A DNA stretch of 64,000 nt, from assembly GCA_016714225.1 (NCBI GenBank), contig JADJNS010000006.1:588916-652915 (forward strand). Direction: 5' to 3'. The notes beneath the pieces were generated by a model. The model was not told the DNA's origin. It saw nothing but the letters and a program-made list of their open reading frames with translations, and made no database searches. Numbering within the stretch: position 1 is the first letter of the stretch; each line of letters begins with the position of its first letter. The stretch is from Archangiaceae bacterium (GTDB lineage: Bacteria; Myxococcota; Myxococcia; Myxococcales; Myxococcaceae). Made by a program: the position numbers and the translations under genes. This document shows positions 45,749 through 54,657 of this stretch, piece after piece.

Positions 45749-46641
45749 CTCCGGTGCTCCTCCTTCTTTCTGGGTTGGGGTTTGTCGCCGTGGTGCATCG
45801 AGCCGTGGCGGCGCGCGTAGACCTGGGTGAACTCGGCACCGAGGAAGAGGATCATCGAGGAGTAGTAGACCCAGATGAGCAGGGCGGCGAACGAGCCGGC
45901 CGCGCCGTACGACGAGGCCACGCTGCCCTTGGTGAGGTAAAGCCCGATGCCGAACTTGCCGAGGGTGAAGAGCACCGAGGTGACCGCGGCGCCCAGCCAC
46001 ACGTCGCCCCAGGCGACCTTCTTGTCGGGCAGCACCTTGTAGATCATCGCGAACAGCAGCGTGGTGGCGCCGAACGCGATGCCCTGGTTGATCACCTGCG
46101 CCAGGGTGGCCCAGTCGTCGGTGAAGCCCGAGACCCAGTTGCCGATCGCCGAGAGCACCGCGCTGATCACCAGCGACACCAGCAGCAGAAAGCCGATGCA
46201 CAGCACCATCGCGAACGAGATGATGCGGGTGCGCACGAAGCTGACCGCGCCGTTGGTGGTGCGGGGCTTGGCCTTCCAGAACGCGTTGAGGGCCGACTGC
46301 AGCTCGGCGAACACGCCGGTGGCGGCGAACATCAGCACCACGACGCCGATGATGGTGGCGATGGTGCCGCGGCCGGGCTGGGCCGCGCTGTCGACCATGT
46401 CTTCGATCACGCGCGCGCCCGAGTCGCCCACCAGATCTTGTATCTGGCGGTGCAGCTCTCCTCGGGCGGCCTCTTCTCCGAAGAGCGCGCCCGCCACGGC
46501 GACGGCGATGATCACCATCGGCGCGATGGAGAAGGCGGTGTAATAGGCCAGCGAGGCGGCGCGGGTCGACGCATTGTCGTCGCTCCACTCGCTGATGGTC
46601 TCTTTGACGAGGTGCCAGGCGTCACGCAGGACCTGTTTCAT
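45694..46641 (-). CDS. YihY/BrkB family membrane protein
   Basis: A 315-residue protein from ATG 46641. NASTRAASLAYYTAFSIAPM is the family signature, followed by six hydrophobic segments (IIAVAVAGALFG; IIGVVVLMFAATGVFAEL; VLCIGFLLLVSLVISAVL; and three more to FAALLIWVYYSSMILFLGAE). The C-terminal ~40 residues are basic and probably cytoplasmic. Function in bacteria is poorly known. An earlier in-frame start is possible but would add a basic stretch that is not family-like. Confidence 0.88.
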   Translation of the reverse strand: MKQVLRDAWHLVKETISEWSDDNASTRAASLAYYTAFSIAPMVIIAVAVAGALFGEEAARGELHRQIQDLVGDSGARVIEDMVDSAAQPGRGTIATIIGVVVLMFAATGVFAELQSALNAFWKAKPRTTNGAVSFVRTRIISFAMVLCIGFLLLVSLVISAVLSAIGNWVSGFTDDWATLAQVINQGIAFGATTLLFAMIYKVLPDKKVAWGDVWLGAAVTSVLFTLGKFGIGLYLTKGSVASSYGAAGSFAALLIWVYYSSMILFLGAEFTQVYARRHGSMHHGDKPQPRKKEEHRRWPPHPEYLGTARNSSGH

Positions 46642-46792
46642 TGGGCGACCTTCATTGCCAACGGCAGGCCACCCCCTGTTCACCGGAATTTCGGGGGGCT
46701 TCGCGCGGCGCGCCCTGGTGGGTCGGGGCATGTCGCCTCACCTGGGGCAGGGCGTGTGGTTTGCACTCCTGTTGGCACACCAGGAGGCATCA

Positions 46793-46984
46793 ATGGCGCG
46801 TTACGGAAAAGCAGCAGGCAAGAAGGTGAAGAAGGCGATGCACGAGTTCAAGCGGGGCAAGCTCCGCTCGGGCCGCGGGGGCAAAGCCGGCCGGGCGCGG
46901 AGCCGCAAGCAGGCGATCGCGATCGGCCTGAGCCAGGCGCGCAAGCGCGGCGCCAAGGTTCCCGCGAAGCGGCGCCGCCGCTGA
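46793..46984 (+). CDS. Small basic DUF6496-type protein
   Basis: A 63-residue protein from ATG 46793 with AGGAGG 5 nt upstream. The sequence ARYGKAAGKKVKKAMHEFKR, then SGRGG, SRKQAIAIGLSQARKRGAKV and a poly-Arg end match the DUF6496 family. It is very basic, which suggests nucleic-acid binding, but no function is known. It stands alone before a long non-coding stretch. Confidence 0.85.
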   Translation: MARYGKAAGKKVKKAMHEFKRGKLRSGRGGKAGRARSRKQAIAIGLSQARKRGAKVPAKRRRR

Positions 46985-47414
46985 TCGGGCGGTGTGGAGG
47001 CGTTTCGCCCCTCAGCGGGGTGAGGCGCCTCGCCGCTGTGGCGCACGCGCATGTGCCTGCGCGGTTTTGGCCGCAGGCATCGGCGTTGCAATCCATCACT
47101 CGCATGGGCGGGACGGGTTGGTCGGTGAGTGGGGCCCAGAGTCGCAACGCGGCGGAAGCTCGACGCGGGGCGCAGGGGGTGGGGCGGTACGGGAACGGGG
47201 GGCCGTGTCGAAGTGGTGACGACGGTGCTCGTGGGGTGGGTGGGTTGGAGGACGGAGCGAGCCCGTATCGCGGGGGGACGATGTACTCGGGGGAGTACTT
47301 CAGCAGTCGGTAGTCGCGAGTAGCAGTTGCGGTTGAAGTGGCAGGAAAAAACGGAGGGGACCCCGCTGCTCGGGCCTGCGAAGCCCTTGAGCGGATACAA
47401 CTGGGGTGCTGTTG
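46985..47414 (+). other. Non-coding stretch before a strong terminator
   Basis: About 430 bp with no credible gene. It holds G-rich and purine-rich tracts (47170-47280) and ends at the hairpin at 47415. Either a long 3' UTR of the DUF6496 gene or a separate small RNA is possible; nothing in the sequence decides. Confidence 0.35.
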
Positions 47415-47459
47415 GACGGCGTGGAGCCCATCCCTTGGCTCCACGCCGTCAGTTTTTTT
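47415..47459 (+). terminator. Intrinsic terminator, 14-bp stem with T-run
   Basis: GACGGCGTGGAGCC at 47415-47428, 8-nt loop, then GGCTCCACGCCGTC at 47437-47450, a perfect 14-bp stem, followed by AG and seven T at 47453-47459. The orientation serves + strand transcripts coming from 46793 onward. On the other strand no T-run follows the hairpin, though it lies just after the tolC-like stop. Confidence 0.88.
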
Positions 47460-47467
47460 GAGGGCGT

Positions 47468-48703
47468 TCAGGGAAAGCGGCCAGCGGCGGCCAGCAGATC
47501 GAGCCGGGCCTGCCGGGAGGCGTCTTCGGCGACCGCGGCCTGGGTGACGGCATCGCGCATGCGCCGCTCGGCGTCGGTGACCTCGAGGTTCGTCACCGCG
47601 CCCGCCGAGTAGGCGAGGTTTGACAGGTCGAGCGACTCGACCGAGCTCTTCGCGGCGTCGCGCGCAGCCTTGAGGGCCTCGTCGGCGTGCTTCACCACCT
47701 CGAAGGCGGCGCGCACCTCGCTCTTGGCCTGGCGCAGCGAGAGGTCGAGCTGGGCGTCGGCCGAGGTCGCCAGCGCGCGGCGCTCTCTCTGCTGCCCGTA
47801 GCGCAGCCCGCCGTCGTAGAGCGGCAGGGTGAGCACCGCCTGCGCCAGCCAGCCGAGCTGGGGCTGCGGCGCGATCTGCGGGGTCTGCGCGAACGGCTGC
47901 CCGACCAGCGTCACCAGCGGCAGGTAGTCGGTGAAGTCGAGGTGGGTCGACTTCTCGGCCATGTCGCGCCGCACCTGGGCGGCCCGCACGTCGAGGCGGG
48001 TTTCGGTGGTGCTCAGGGCGTCGTCGAGCGAGCCGGGGGCGTTGAGCTGGAGCTCGTCGAGGGCGTCGAGGGGCAGGTCGCTGGCCGCCGCGACCCCGAG
48101 CGACTCCTGCAGGCGCACCAGCTGCGAGGCGGCGTTCTCGAGCTGGGTCTGCGAGACGGCGAGCTCCTGCGCGGCGCGAATCTCGTCGAGCCGGTTGCCC
48201 ACGCCGCCGGCGCGGCGCTGCGCGGCGTAGTCGAGGTGGGCCTTGGCGGTGTCGCGCGCCTGGGTGGCCGCCTGCAGCACCCGCTTCTGGCCCAGCACCG
48301 AGAGCCAGGTGCGCGCCACGGTCAGCGCCACCTGCCGGCGCACGTCGGCGCTGGTCGCGGTCTGGGCGGTGGCCGCGTTCGTGGCGCGCGACCACTGCGC
48401 CCAGCGCTGGGGCGCGAGAATCGGCACGGTGAGGGTGAGGTTGCCGGTGAGCGTGTCTTTCGACGTCACCAGCCGGTCGGCCAGCTGCCGGTCGCCGTCG
48501 AGGCGGGTGTACGTGCCGTTGACGCTCAGGGTGGGCAGGCTGGCCGAGCGGGCCTGCTCGTTGAGCGCCCAGGCGCGCTGCACGTCGGCCTCGGCCACGC
48601 GCAGCGACGGGTGACCGGCCAGGGCGCGGTCGACCGCCTGCTGAAAGGTGATGGCCTCGGGAGCGGCAGCGAGAAGCGAGAGCAGAACGAGAGGCGGAGA
48701 CAT
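47468..48703 (-). CDS. TolC-family outer membrane efflux protein
   Basis: A 411-residue protein with a signal peptide (PPLVLLSLLAAAPEA), then two homologous halves of the TolC kind: ITFQQAVDRALAGHPSLRVA, VRRQVALTVARTWLSVLGQK, DAKSEVRAAFEVVKHADEAL-like helices in the second half, and QPQLGWLAQAVLTLPLYDGG. Such proteins form the outer-membrane channel of efflux or export systems. No pump gene is adjacent. It is divergent from a MarR regulator with two operator copies between them, so it is probably repressed by it. Confidence 0.88.
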   Translation of the reverse strand: MSPPLVLLSLLAAAPEAITFQQAVDRALAGHPSLRVAEADVQRAWALNEQARSASLPTLSVNGTYTRLDGDRQLADRLVTSKDTLTGNLTLTVPILAPQRWAQWSRATNAATAQTATSADVRRQVALTVARTWLSVLGQKRVLQAATQARDTAKAHLDYAAQRRAGGVGNRLDEIRAAQELAVSQTQLENAASQLVRLQESLGVAAASDLPLDALDELQLNAPGSLDDALSTTETRLDVRAAQVRRDMAEKSTHLDFTDYLPLVTLVGQPFAQTPQIAPQPQLGWLAQAVLTLPLYDGGLRYGQQRERRALATSADAQLDLSLRQAKSEVRAAFEVVKHADEALKAARDAAKSSVESLDLSNLAYSAGAVTNLEVTDAERRMRDAVTQAAVAEDASRQARLDLLAAAGRFP

Positions 48704-48729
48704 TCGCCGCCGGGTCTAACGCCGCAATC

Positions 48730-48757
48730 GTTGCGAATGCAACGTTGCCAATGCAAC
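48730..48757. promoter_or_regulatory. Two abutting MarR-type operators
   Basis: GTTGCGAATGCAAC at 48730-48743 and GTTGCCAATGCAAC at 48744-48757: two 14-bp copies, back to back, each an inverted repeat of GTTGC/GCAAC. They occupy the 66-bp gap between the divergent tolC-like and marR genes, 12 bp before the marR ATG. Confidence 0.85.
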
Positions 48758-48769
48758 AGTTAGGGCGCT

Positions 48770-49225
48770 ATGGCCGGGGCGGTGCCGACCGTGAAGGAGC
48801 TGCAGCACGCGACCGAGCTCGCCCGCCTGATCGGCCGGGTGAGCCGGTTGAACCGCGGGCGCGTGCGCAAGGGCCTCGCCGAGCACGGGCAGTCGCTGCA
48901 CGACTGGCAGGTGATCGCCAACGTGAAGTGGCAGGGGCCGATGACCCAGGTCGCGCTGGCCGAGCACATCGGGGCGCACACCGCGACCCTCTCGCGGCTG
49001 CTCGATTCGCTCGAGAAGAAGGGCCTGATTCAGCGCAAGGCGAACGCGGCCGACCGGCGGTGCGTGAAGCTGCACCTCACCCGCAAGGGGGACGGGTGGT
49101 ACGGGCAGTGGAACCGCATCGCGATGGGGCAGCTGCACGAGGTGATGTCGGGCTTGGGGGCGGGGGAGCAGGAGCTGCTCGGGCGGTTGCTCTCGAAGCT
49201 GCTCGGGTTAGTGCCCGGCGGCTGA
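48770..49225 (+). CDS. MarR family transcriptional regulator
   Basis: A 151-residue protein. The winged helix appears at QGPMTQVALAEHIGAHTATL, SRLLDSLEKKGLIQRKANAA and DRRCVKLHLTRKG, with the DRR wing motif of MarR proteins; flanking helices provide dimerisation. It probably controls the divergent tolC-like gene and itself through the two GTTGC-NAAT-GCAAC sites. The stop is followed 3 nt later by a large hairpin. Confidence 0.9.
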   Translation: MAGAVPTVKELQHATELARLIGRVSRLNRGRVRKGLAEHGQSLHDWQVIANVKWQGPMTQVALAEHIGAHTATLSRLLDSLEKKGLIQRKANAADRRCVKLHLTRKGDGWYGQWNRIAMGQLHEVMSGLGAGEQELLGRLLSKLLGLVPGG

Positions 49226-49228
49226 CAC

Positions 49229-49330
49229 GGCCGTCCACGACCACGACCACGTCCACGACCACGAAGAAGCAACAGCCCGCAGTTTCGTGGTCGTGGACGT
49301 GGACGTGGTCGTGGTCGTGGACGGCCTTTT
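49229..49330 (+). terminator. Giant hexamer-repeat hairpin after marR
   Basis: Left arm 49229-49264 is GGCC followed by CCACGA/CCACGT-type hexamers; right arm 49285-49326 is the complement with one extra hexamer and closes with ACGGCC, followed by TTTT. The arms pair over about 36 bp, with a 6-nt bulge and a 20-nt loop. It can act as a terminator for marR. Its units match the GTCCAC array at 31839. Confidence 0.72.
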
Positions 49331-49448
49331 AGAGCGCTGCATGCGACCACCCACGTCCGAGTGTCACCAGTGGAGACATTTTTGCGAGCAGCGTTGACTT
49401 TGGAATCGGCCGGGTGGCATGTCTCCCTCACCGCAACAAGGAGAGGCC

Positions 49449-51987
49449 ATGTCAGACGAGCTGAGGTTCGACGGAAAAGTGGTGGTCATCACCGGTGCCG
49501 GCGCGGGTCTGGGTCGCAGCCATGCGCTGCTGTTCGCCCGGCGCGGCGCGAAGGTGGTGGTGAACGATCTGGGGGGTACCCACACCGGCTCGGGTAAGAG
49601 CTCGGCCGCGGTCGACAAGGTGGTCGCCGAGATCAAGGAAGCGGGCGGCCAGGCGGTCGCCAACTACGACTCGGTCGAAGACGGCGACAAGATCATCAAG
49701 ACCGCGGTCGATGCCTTCGGTCGCGTCGACGTGGTGATCAACAACGCGGGCATCTTGCGCGACACCACCTTCCACAAGATGAGCCGCGACGATTGGGACC
49801 TCATCTACAAGGTGCACCTGCTCGGCGCGTTTCGCGTCACCCACGCCGCGTGGCCCCTGATGCGCGAGCAGGGCTACGGCCGGGTGCTCTTCACCACCAG
49901 CGCCGCCGGCCTCTACGGCAACTTCGGCCAGGCCAACTACTCGGCCGCCAAGCTCGCGCTGGTCGGGCTCGCCCAGACCCTCGCGCTCGAGGGCGACAAG
50001 AAGAACGTGCGCTGCAACGTGATCGCCCCGATCGCCGGCTCGCGCATGACCGAGACCGTGCTGCCCAAGGAGCTGATCGACGCGCTCAAGCCCGAGTACG
50101 TCAGCCCGCTGGTGGCGTGGCTCACCCACGAGAGCTGCACCGAGAACGGCGGCGTGTTCGAGGTGGGCGGCGGCTACTTCGGCAAGCTGCGCTGGGAGCG
50201 CACCCGAGGCCGGGTGTTCAAGCTCGGCCGCGACATCACCCCCGAGCAGCTGCACGGCAGCTGGGAGCAGATCACCGACTTCGAGAAGGCGACCCACCCC
50301 GCCAACATCACCGAGTCGCTCGAGCCGGTGCTCGCCAACTCGACCTCGAAGTCGCTGGGCGGCAACGACTTCATCGACGTCGACCAGGCGCTCGGCTACC
50401 AGCTCGACAACATCGAGTCGAAGTACGACGAGCGCGACCTCGCCCTCTACGCGCTGGGCGTGGGCGCGGGCCAGAAGCCCACCGACGAGAAAGAGCTGCA
50501 CCTGACCTACGAGCGCAACGGCGACGGGTTCTGGACGCTGCCCACCTACGGCGTGATCCCCGCCATCAACGCGATCTTGAAGCTGGCGATGGACGGCAAG
50601 ACCGCGCCGGGCCTCAACTACGGCCTCGACCGCATTCTGCACGGCGAGCAGTACACCGAGGTGATGCGCCCGCTGCCGCCGGCCGCGCACCTGAAGCACA
50701 AGGCGAAGATCTCGGAGATCTGGGACAAGGGTAAGCACGCGGTGGTGGTCACCCACGTCGACTCGTACGACGCAGACACCGGCGAGCTGCTGGTGAAGAA
50801 CGACATCTCGATGGTGGTGCGTGGCGCCGGCGGGTGGGGCGGCGAGCGCGGCCCCTCGAACGACGTCAACGTGGCGCCCGAGCGCAAGCCCGACGCGGTG
50901 GTGACCGAGAAGACGTCTGACGCGCAGGCGCTGCTCTACCGCTTGAGCGGTGACTGGAACCCGCTGCACGTCGACCCGCAGTTCGCCACCATGTTCGGGT
51001 TCGAGAAGCCGATTCTGCACGGGCTGTGCACCTTCGGGTACGTGGGCCGCGCGGTGATCAACTCGTTTCTCGAGGGCGACCCGCGCCGCTTCAAGAGCAT
51101 CAAGGTGCGCTTCGCCGACTCGGTGTTCCCCGGCGAGACCATCAAGACCGAGATGTGGAAAGAGGGCGGCAAGATTCTCGTCCGCGCCACCGCGGTCGAG
51201 CGCAACAAGGTGGTGATCAGCAACGCCGCGGTCGAGGTCTACGACCAGATCCCCGTGGCCAAGAAGCCCGAGGTCGCCCAGCCGGCTGCCGCGGCCTGCC
51301 GCCCCGGTCTCGATGACCTCGGCCATCTTCGACGGCATCGGGGCGTACGTGCAGGCGAACGCGGCCGAGGTGAAGAAGATCGGCACCGTGTACCAGTTCA
51401 AAATCAAGAGCCCCGACAGCGCCTGGGTGGTCGATACGCGAGAGTGCAAGGTGAGCGAAGGCACGGCGGCGAAGGCCGACTGCACCCTCGAGCTCAGCGA
51501 CGCCGACTGGCTCGACATGACCAGCGGCAAGGCCGACCCGCAGAAGCTGTTCGCCACCGGCAAGCTGAAGATCAGCGGCAACGTGATGGCGAGCCAGAAG
51601 CTCGAGTTCTTGAAGAAGATCGACCGCAGCGCGGTGGCGGCCCCGGTGGCAGCGACCGGCGGCTCGGCCACGGCTTCGCCGGCCAGCACGGCGGCGGCCG
51701 CCAACGCCGAGAAGATCTTCGCGCTGCTCGACGAGCGGCTGAAGAAGAACCCGCAGCTGGGCAAAGAGATCGACGCGAAGCTCACCTTCAAGGTGAAGAA
51801 CCCCGACGCGACCCGAACCTTCGACCTGGGCAAGGCGGCCACCACGCTGACCCTGTCGGACGAAGACCTGACCGCGCTCGCCAAGGGCGAGCAGACGGCG
51901 AAAGACCTCTACATGCACGGGCAGCTGCGCGTCGACGGCGACTTGGGTCCCGTTCACCGCCTCGGCATCTTCAACAAGCTCTTCTAG
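49449..51987 (+). CDS. Peroxisomal-type multifunctional enzyme: SDR, MaoC hydratase, two SCP2 domains (frameshifted)
   Basis: ATG 49449 follows AAGGAGA. Residues 1-300 are a short-chain dehydrogenase (TGAGAGLG, NNAGILRD, YSAAK). Residues 310-600 are a double hot-dog MaoC-type hydratase (SGDWNPLHVDPQFA carries the HxD-like active site). At 51297 an extra T breaks the frame; without it the chain continues into two SCP2 sterol-carrier domains (IFDGIGAYVQANAAEVKKIG and IFALLDERLKKNPQLGKEID). Joined length is 845, like eukaryotic MFE-2 with a second SCP2. It would hydrate and dehydrogenate long-chain or sterol-type acyl-CoA; the SCP-x thiolase follows directly. The + frame also stays open across the thiolase, which can mislead gene callers. 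Confidence 0.8.
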
Positions 51988-52001
51988 AAAGGAACGACAC
52001 C

Positions 52002-53189
52002 ATGGGTCGCAAAGTGAACGTGATTGGAGTCGGGATGGTGAAGTTCGCGAAGCCGGGCGCCTCGGATGGCTACGAGGTGATGGCCGGCACCGCGATCAGG
52101 GACGCGCTGAAGGACGCCGGCGTCGACTACAAGGAGATCGAGCAGGCGTACGCCGGCTACGTGTACGGCGACAGCACCTGCGGGCAGCGCGCGGTCTACA
52201 CCGCGGGCGTCACCGGCATTCCGGTGGTGAACGTGAACAACAACTGCTCCACCGGCTCGAGCGCGCTGTTCCTCGCGCGGCAGGCGGTCGAGGGCGGTAT
52301 GGCCGAGTGCGTGCTCGCGGTGGGCTTCGAGCAGATGGAAAAGGGCGCGCTGGGCAGCAAGTTCACCGACCGCACCAACCCGCTCGACAAGCACGTCGAC
52401 CTGATGAGCAAGGTGCAGGGCTTCAACCAGGCTCCTCCCGCGGCGCAGATGTTCGGCGGCGCCGGGCGCGAGTACCGGTGGAAGTACGGCACCAGGCGCG
52501 AGACCTTCGCGAAGATCGCCGAGAAGGCGCGCAAGCACGCCTCGAAGAACCCGCTGGCGGTCTTCCGCGAGGTGCTGAGCGTCGAGCAGATTCTCGCCAG
52601 CGACGACATCTTCGACCCGCTCACCAAGTTCCAGTGCTGCCCGCCCACCTGCGGCGCGGCGGCGGCGATCGTCTGCTCGAGCGAGTTCGCCAAGAAGAAG
52701 GGCATCGGCAAGGCGGTGCAGATCGTCGCGCAGTCGATGAAGACCGACTTCGCCACCACCTTCGAGAACGACTCGATGATCAAGATGTGCGGCTTCGACA
52801 TGGCCACCGCGGCGGCCAGAGAGGTCTACGAGAAGGCTGGCGTGGGCCCGGAAGACGTCGACGTGGTCGAGCTGCACGACTGCTTCACCGCCAACGAGCT
52901 GCTGACCTACGAGGCGATCGGCCTGTGCAAGGAAGGCGAGGCCGAGAAGTTCATCGAGGCGGGCGACAACACCTACGGCGGGAAGTTCGTCACCAACCCG
53001 TCGGGCGGCCTGCTCTCGAAGGGTCACCCGCTGGGCGCCACCGGGCTCGCGCAGTGCGCCGAGCTGGTGTGGCAGCTGCGCGGCCAGGCGGGCGAGCGGC
53101 AGGTGCCGAACGCTGAAGTAGGCCTGCAGCACAACCTCGGCCTGGGCGGCGCCGCGGTGGTGACGATGTACAAGCGCGCGACCGTATAG
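52002..53189 (+). CDS. SCP-x type thiolase (acetyl-CoA acyltransferase)
   Basis: A 395-residue enzyme from ATG 52002 with AAAGGA before it, 14 nt after the multifunctional enzyme. It starts VNVIGVGMVKFAKPG; the acylated Cys is in NNNCSTGSSAL, and the second active-site segments are HDCFTANELLTYEAIG and NPSGGLLSKGHPLGATGLAQ. These are the features of sterol-carrier-protein-x thiolases, which cleave branched or sterol side-chain beta-ketoacyl-CoA. Together with the upstream enzyme it gives three steps of beta-oxidation. Confidence 0.88.
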   Translation: MGRKVNVIGVGMVKFAKPGASDGYEVMAGTAIRDALKDAGVDYKEIEQAYAGYVYGDSTCGQRAVYTAGVTGIPVVNVNNNCSTGSSALFLARQAVEGGMAECVLAVGFEQMEKGALGSKFTDRTNPLDKHVDLMSKVQGFNQAPPAAQMFGGAGREYRWKYGTRRETFAKIAEKARKHASKNPLAVFREVLSVEQILASDDIFDPLTKFQCCPPTCGAAAAIVCSSEFAKKKGIGKAVQIVAQSMKTDFATTFENDSMIKMCGFDMATAAAREVYEKAGVGPEDVDVVELHDCFTANELLTYEAIGLCKEGEAEKFIEAGDNTYGGKFVTNPSGGLLSKGHPLGATGLAQCAELVWQLRGQAGERQVPNAEVGLQHNLGLGGAAVVTMYKRATV

Positions 53190-53216
53190 GTCGGGCGCGG
53201 TCTGAGGGCTCGGCGG

Positions 53217-53244
53217 GTCGGGGGCCGAAGGGGGCCCCCCGACT
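53217..53244. terminator. GC hairpin between convergent genes
   Basis: GTCGGGGGCC at 53217-53226 pairs with GGCCCCCCGAC to 53243, with one bulged base and a short loop. No clear T-run on either side. It is a likely transcript end for the thiolase and the convergent secreted protein, but the evidence is only structural. Confidence 0.45.
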
Positions 53245-53266
53245 CACCAGGCTCGGCGGCCAGCGC

Positions 53267-53803
53267 TCACTTGCACGACGCTTTGGCGGCGTCGCTGGCC
53301 TCGCGCCGCCACTCGGTGAGGTCGGCGACCTTGCCCTTCCAGCTCATGGTGGCGGCGACCTGCGAGACCAGCTCGGCGGGGTCGCCGAACTTCTTGAAAG
53401 ACTCGGCGCTGGTGGTGGCGAAGTACAGCGAGACGATGCCGGTGAGGCCCTTGAGGGTGCCCGCGCACATCACCTCGGTGTTCACTTCGCGCATCACGCA
53501 TTCCCACCCGTGCAGCTTCTTGGGCTTCACGCCCTTGTATTGATCGGCCAGCAGCGCGGCGGGTGACTTCATGTCCTGATCGAGCTGAAGGGTGATGGAG
53601 ACGTCGACCCCCGGGCAGCGGGGGCCCGTGCCGCCGATGCTCGAGAGGTCGCGGTGCTTCGGCGGGTAGAGGTGCACTTCCCACCCTTCGGGCACCGACA
53701 GCTTGAGCGGCTGCTTCTCGGTGTCGACCTTCACCAGCGTGGGGAGGTCGGCGAGGGCTGCGAGGGGAGCGAGGACGATGGAGATCAGGAGCAGACGGTG
53801 CAT
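53267..53803 (-). CDS. Secreted protein of unknown function
   Basis: A 178-residue protein with a signal peptide (HRLLLISIVLAPLAALA) and probable cleavage near residue 18. The mature part has four cysteines (GPRCPGVDV, GWECVMREV, VMCAGTL, ASCK), likely in two disulfides, and a LSVPEGWEVHLYPPK start typical of small periplasmic lipid- or protein-binding proteins. I do not recognise the family. It is convergent with the thiolase and divergent from the next lipoprotein. Confidence 0.72.
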   Translation of the reverse strand: MHRLLLISIVLAPLAALADLPTLVKVDTEKQPLKLSVPEGWEVHLYPPKHRDLSSIGGTGPRCPGVDVSITLQLDQDMKSPAALLADQYKGVKPKKLHGWECVMREVNTEVMCAGTLKGLTGIVSLYFATTSAESFKKFGDPAELVSQVAATMSWKGKVADLTEWRREASDAAKASCK

Positions 53804-53941
53804 CGCCGCAGCGTACCAGCGGGTGGGGCGGCGCGAACGCGCTCGCGTGCGACGCGCGGCGCAGTTTCGGGCGCGCGAACTTCGCTGCGGTCGCCCCGCG
53901 GTGACGCGCCCGTGGCGCACCGCGTGCACGGGCGGGCGCTC

Positions 53942-54586
53942 ATGCCGCCCGTTGCCGAGATCACGCGCACGTCGCTCCACGGAATTCTGATTGCCCTGAC
54001 GCTCACGGCCTGCGGCGGCACCCCGGTGCAAGGCGGCGAAGGCGGCGGCGGGCCGGCAGGAGGGCAGGGCGGCAGCTCGGGCGGCACCGCCGGTGGCTCG
54101 GGCGGAAGCGGGGGCGGCACGGTCGCCGCCGGCGCCTTTTGCGCACCCTGTGCCGACTCCACTGACTGCGCCGCCCCAGCGCTCTGCCTGGGCAACCCCG
54201 GGCACTGCGGCGCGGCGTGCGCGTCAGGCCAACCCTGCGCGAGCGGCTCGACGTGCACCAGCATCGGCCTGGGCAAGGTGATTCTGGGCCGGCAGTGCAT
54301 GCCGGCGGCCACCGCGTGCGACCTCTCGACCCGGCCGACGCTCGACTGCTCGGACACCTGGGCCAACTGGGCGCAGGCCTTCTTCGCCGACAACTGCCGC
54401 TCGTGTCATCGGCACGACCTCGACTTCGACACCCAGGCGAACGTGCTGGCGCAGGCCGAGGTCGTTCGGCTCGCAGTCGAGACGCGCAACATGCCGCCGG
54501 CGATCGACCTGGGCGCCGGCACCCGGCGGCGCCTCGCGGTGTGGCTCTCGTGCGCGGCCGGCTCACCGCCGTCGGCGATTCACTGA
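53942..54586 (+). CDS. Gly-rich lipoprotein with a CXXCH motif
   Basis: A 214-residue protein from ATG 53942 with a lipobox at residue ~24 (LTLTAC), a long Gly/Ser linker (residues ~30-60), a Cys-rich segment with eight cysteines (AFCAPCADSTDC, NPGHCGAAC), and a later FFADNCRSCHRHDLDFD. The CRSCH string is a c-type haem attachment site, and LAVETRNMPPAID recalls the distal ligand part of cytochrome c-like domains. A surface redox lipoprotein is possible. Only one CXXCH is present. Confidence 0.68.
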   Translation: MPPVAEITRTSLHGILIALTLTACGGTPVQGGEGGGGPAGGQGGSSGGTAGGSGGSGGGTVAAGAFCAPCADSTDCAAPALCLGNPGHCGAACASGQPCASGSTCTSIGLGKVILGRQCMPAATACDLSTRPTLDCSDTWANWAQAFFADNCRSCHRHDLDFDTQANVLAQAEVVRLAVETRNMPPAIDLGAGTRRRLAVWLSCAAGSPPSAIH

Positions 54587-54657
54587 CGTTCGGCGCTTCA
54601 AGAAGGCTCGACGAAAGCGCTCGCCCCACCGGCCGCTTGGGGTAAGCCCGCGCGCGC

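Noticed and set aside
49229..49326. A CRISPR or integron-type array
   Set aside because: The units are hexamers forming one hairpin; no spacers or recombinase sites.
51984..53132. A minus-strand gene opposite the thiolase
   Set aside because: Antisense to a fully motif-supported thiolase; Leu/Arg/Ala-rich with no recognisable domain.
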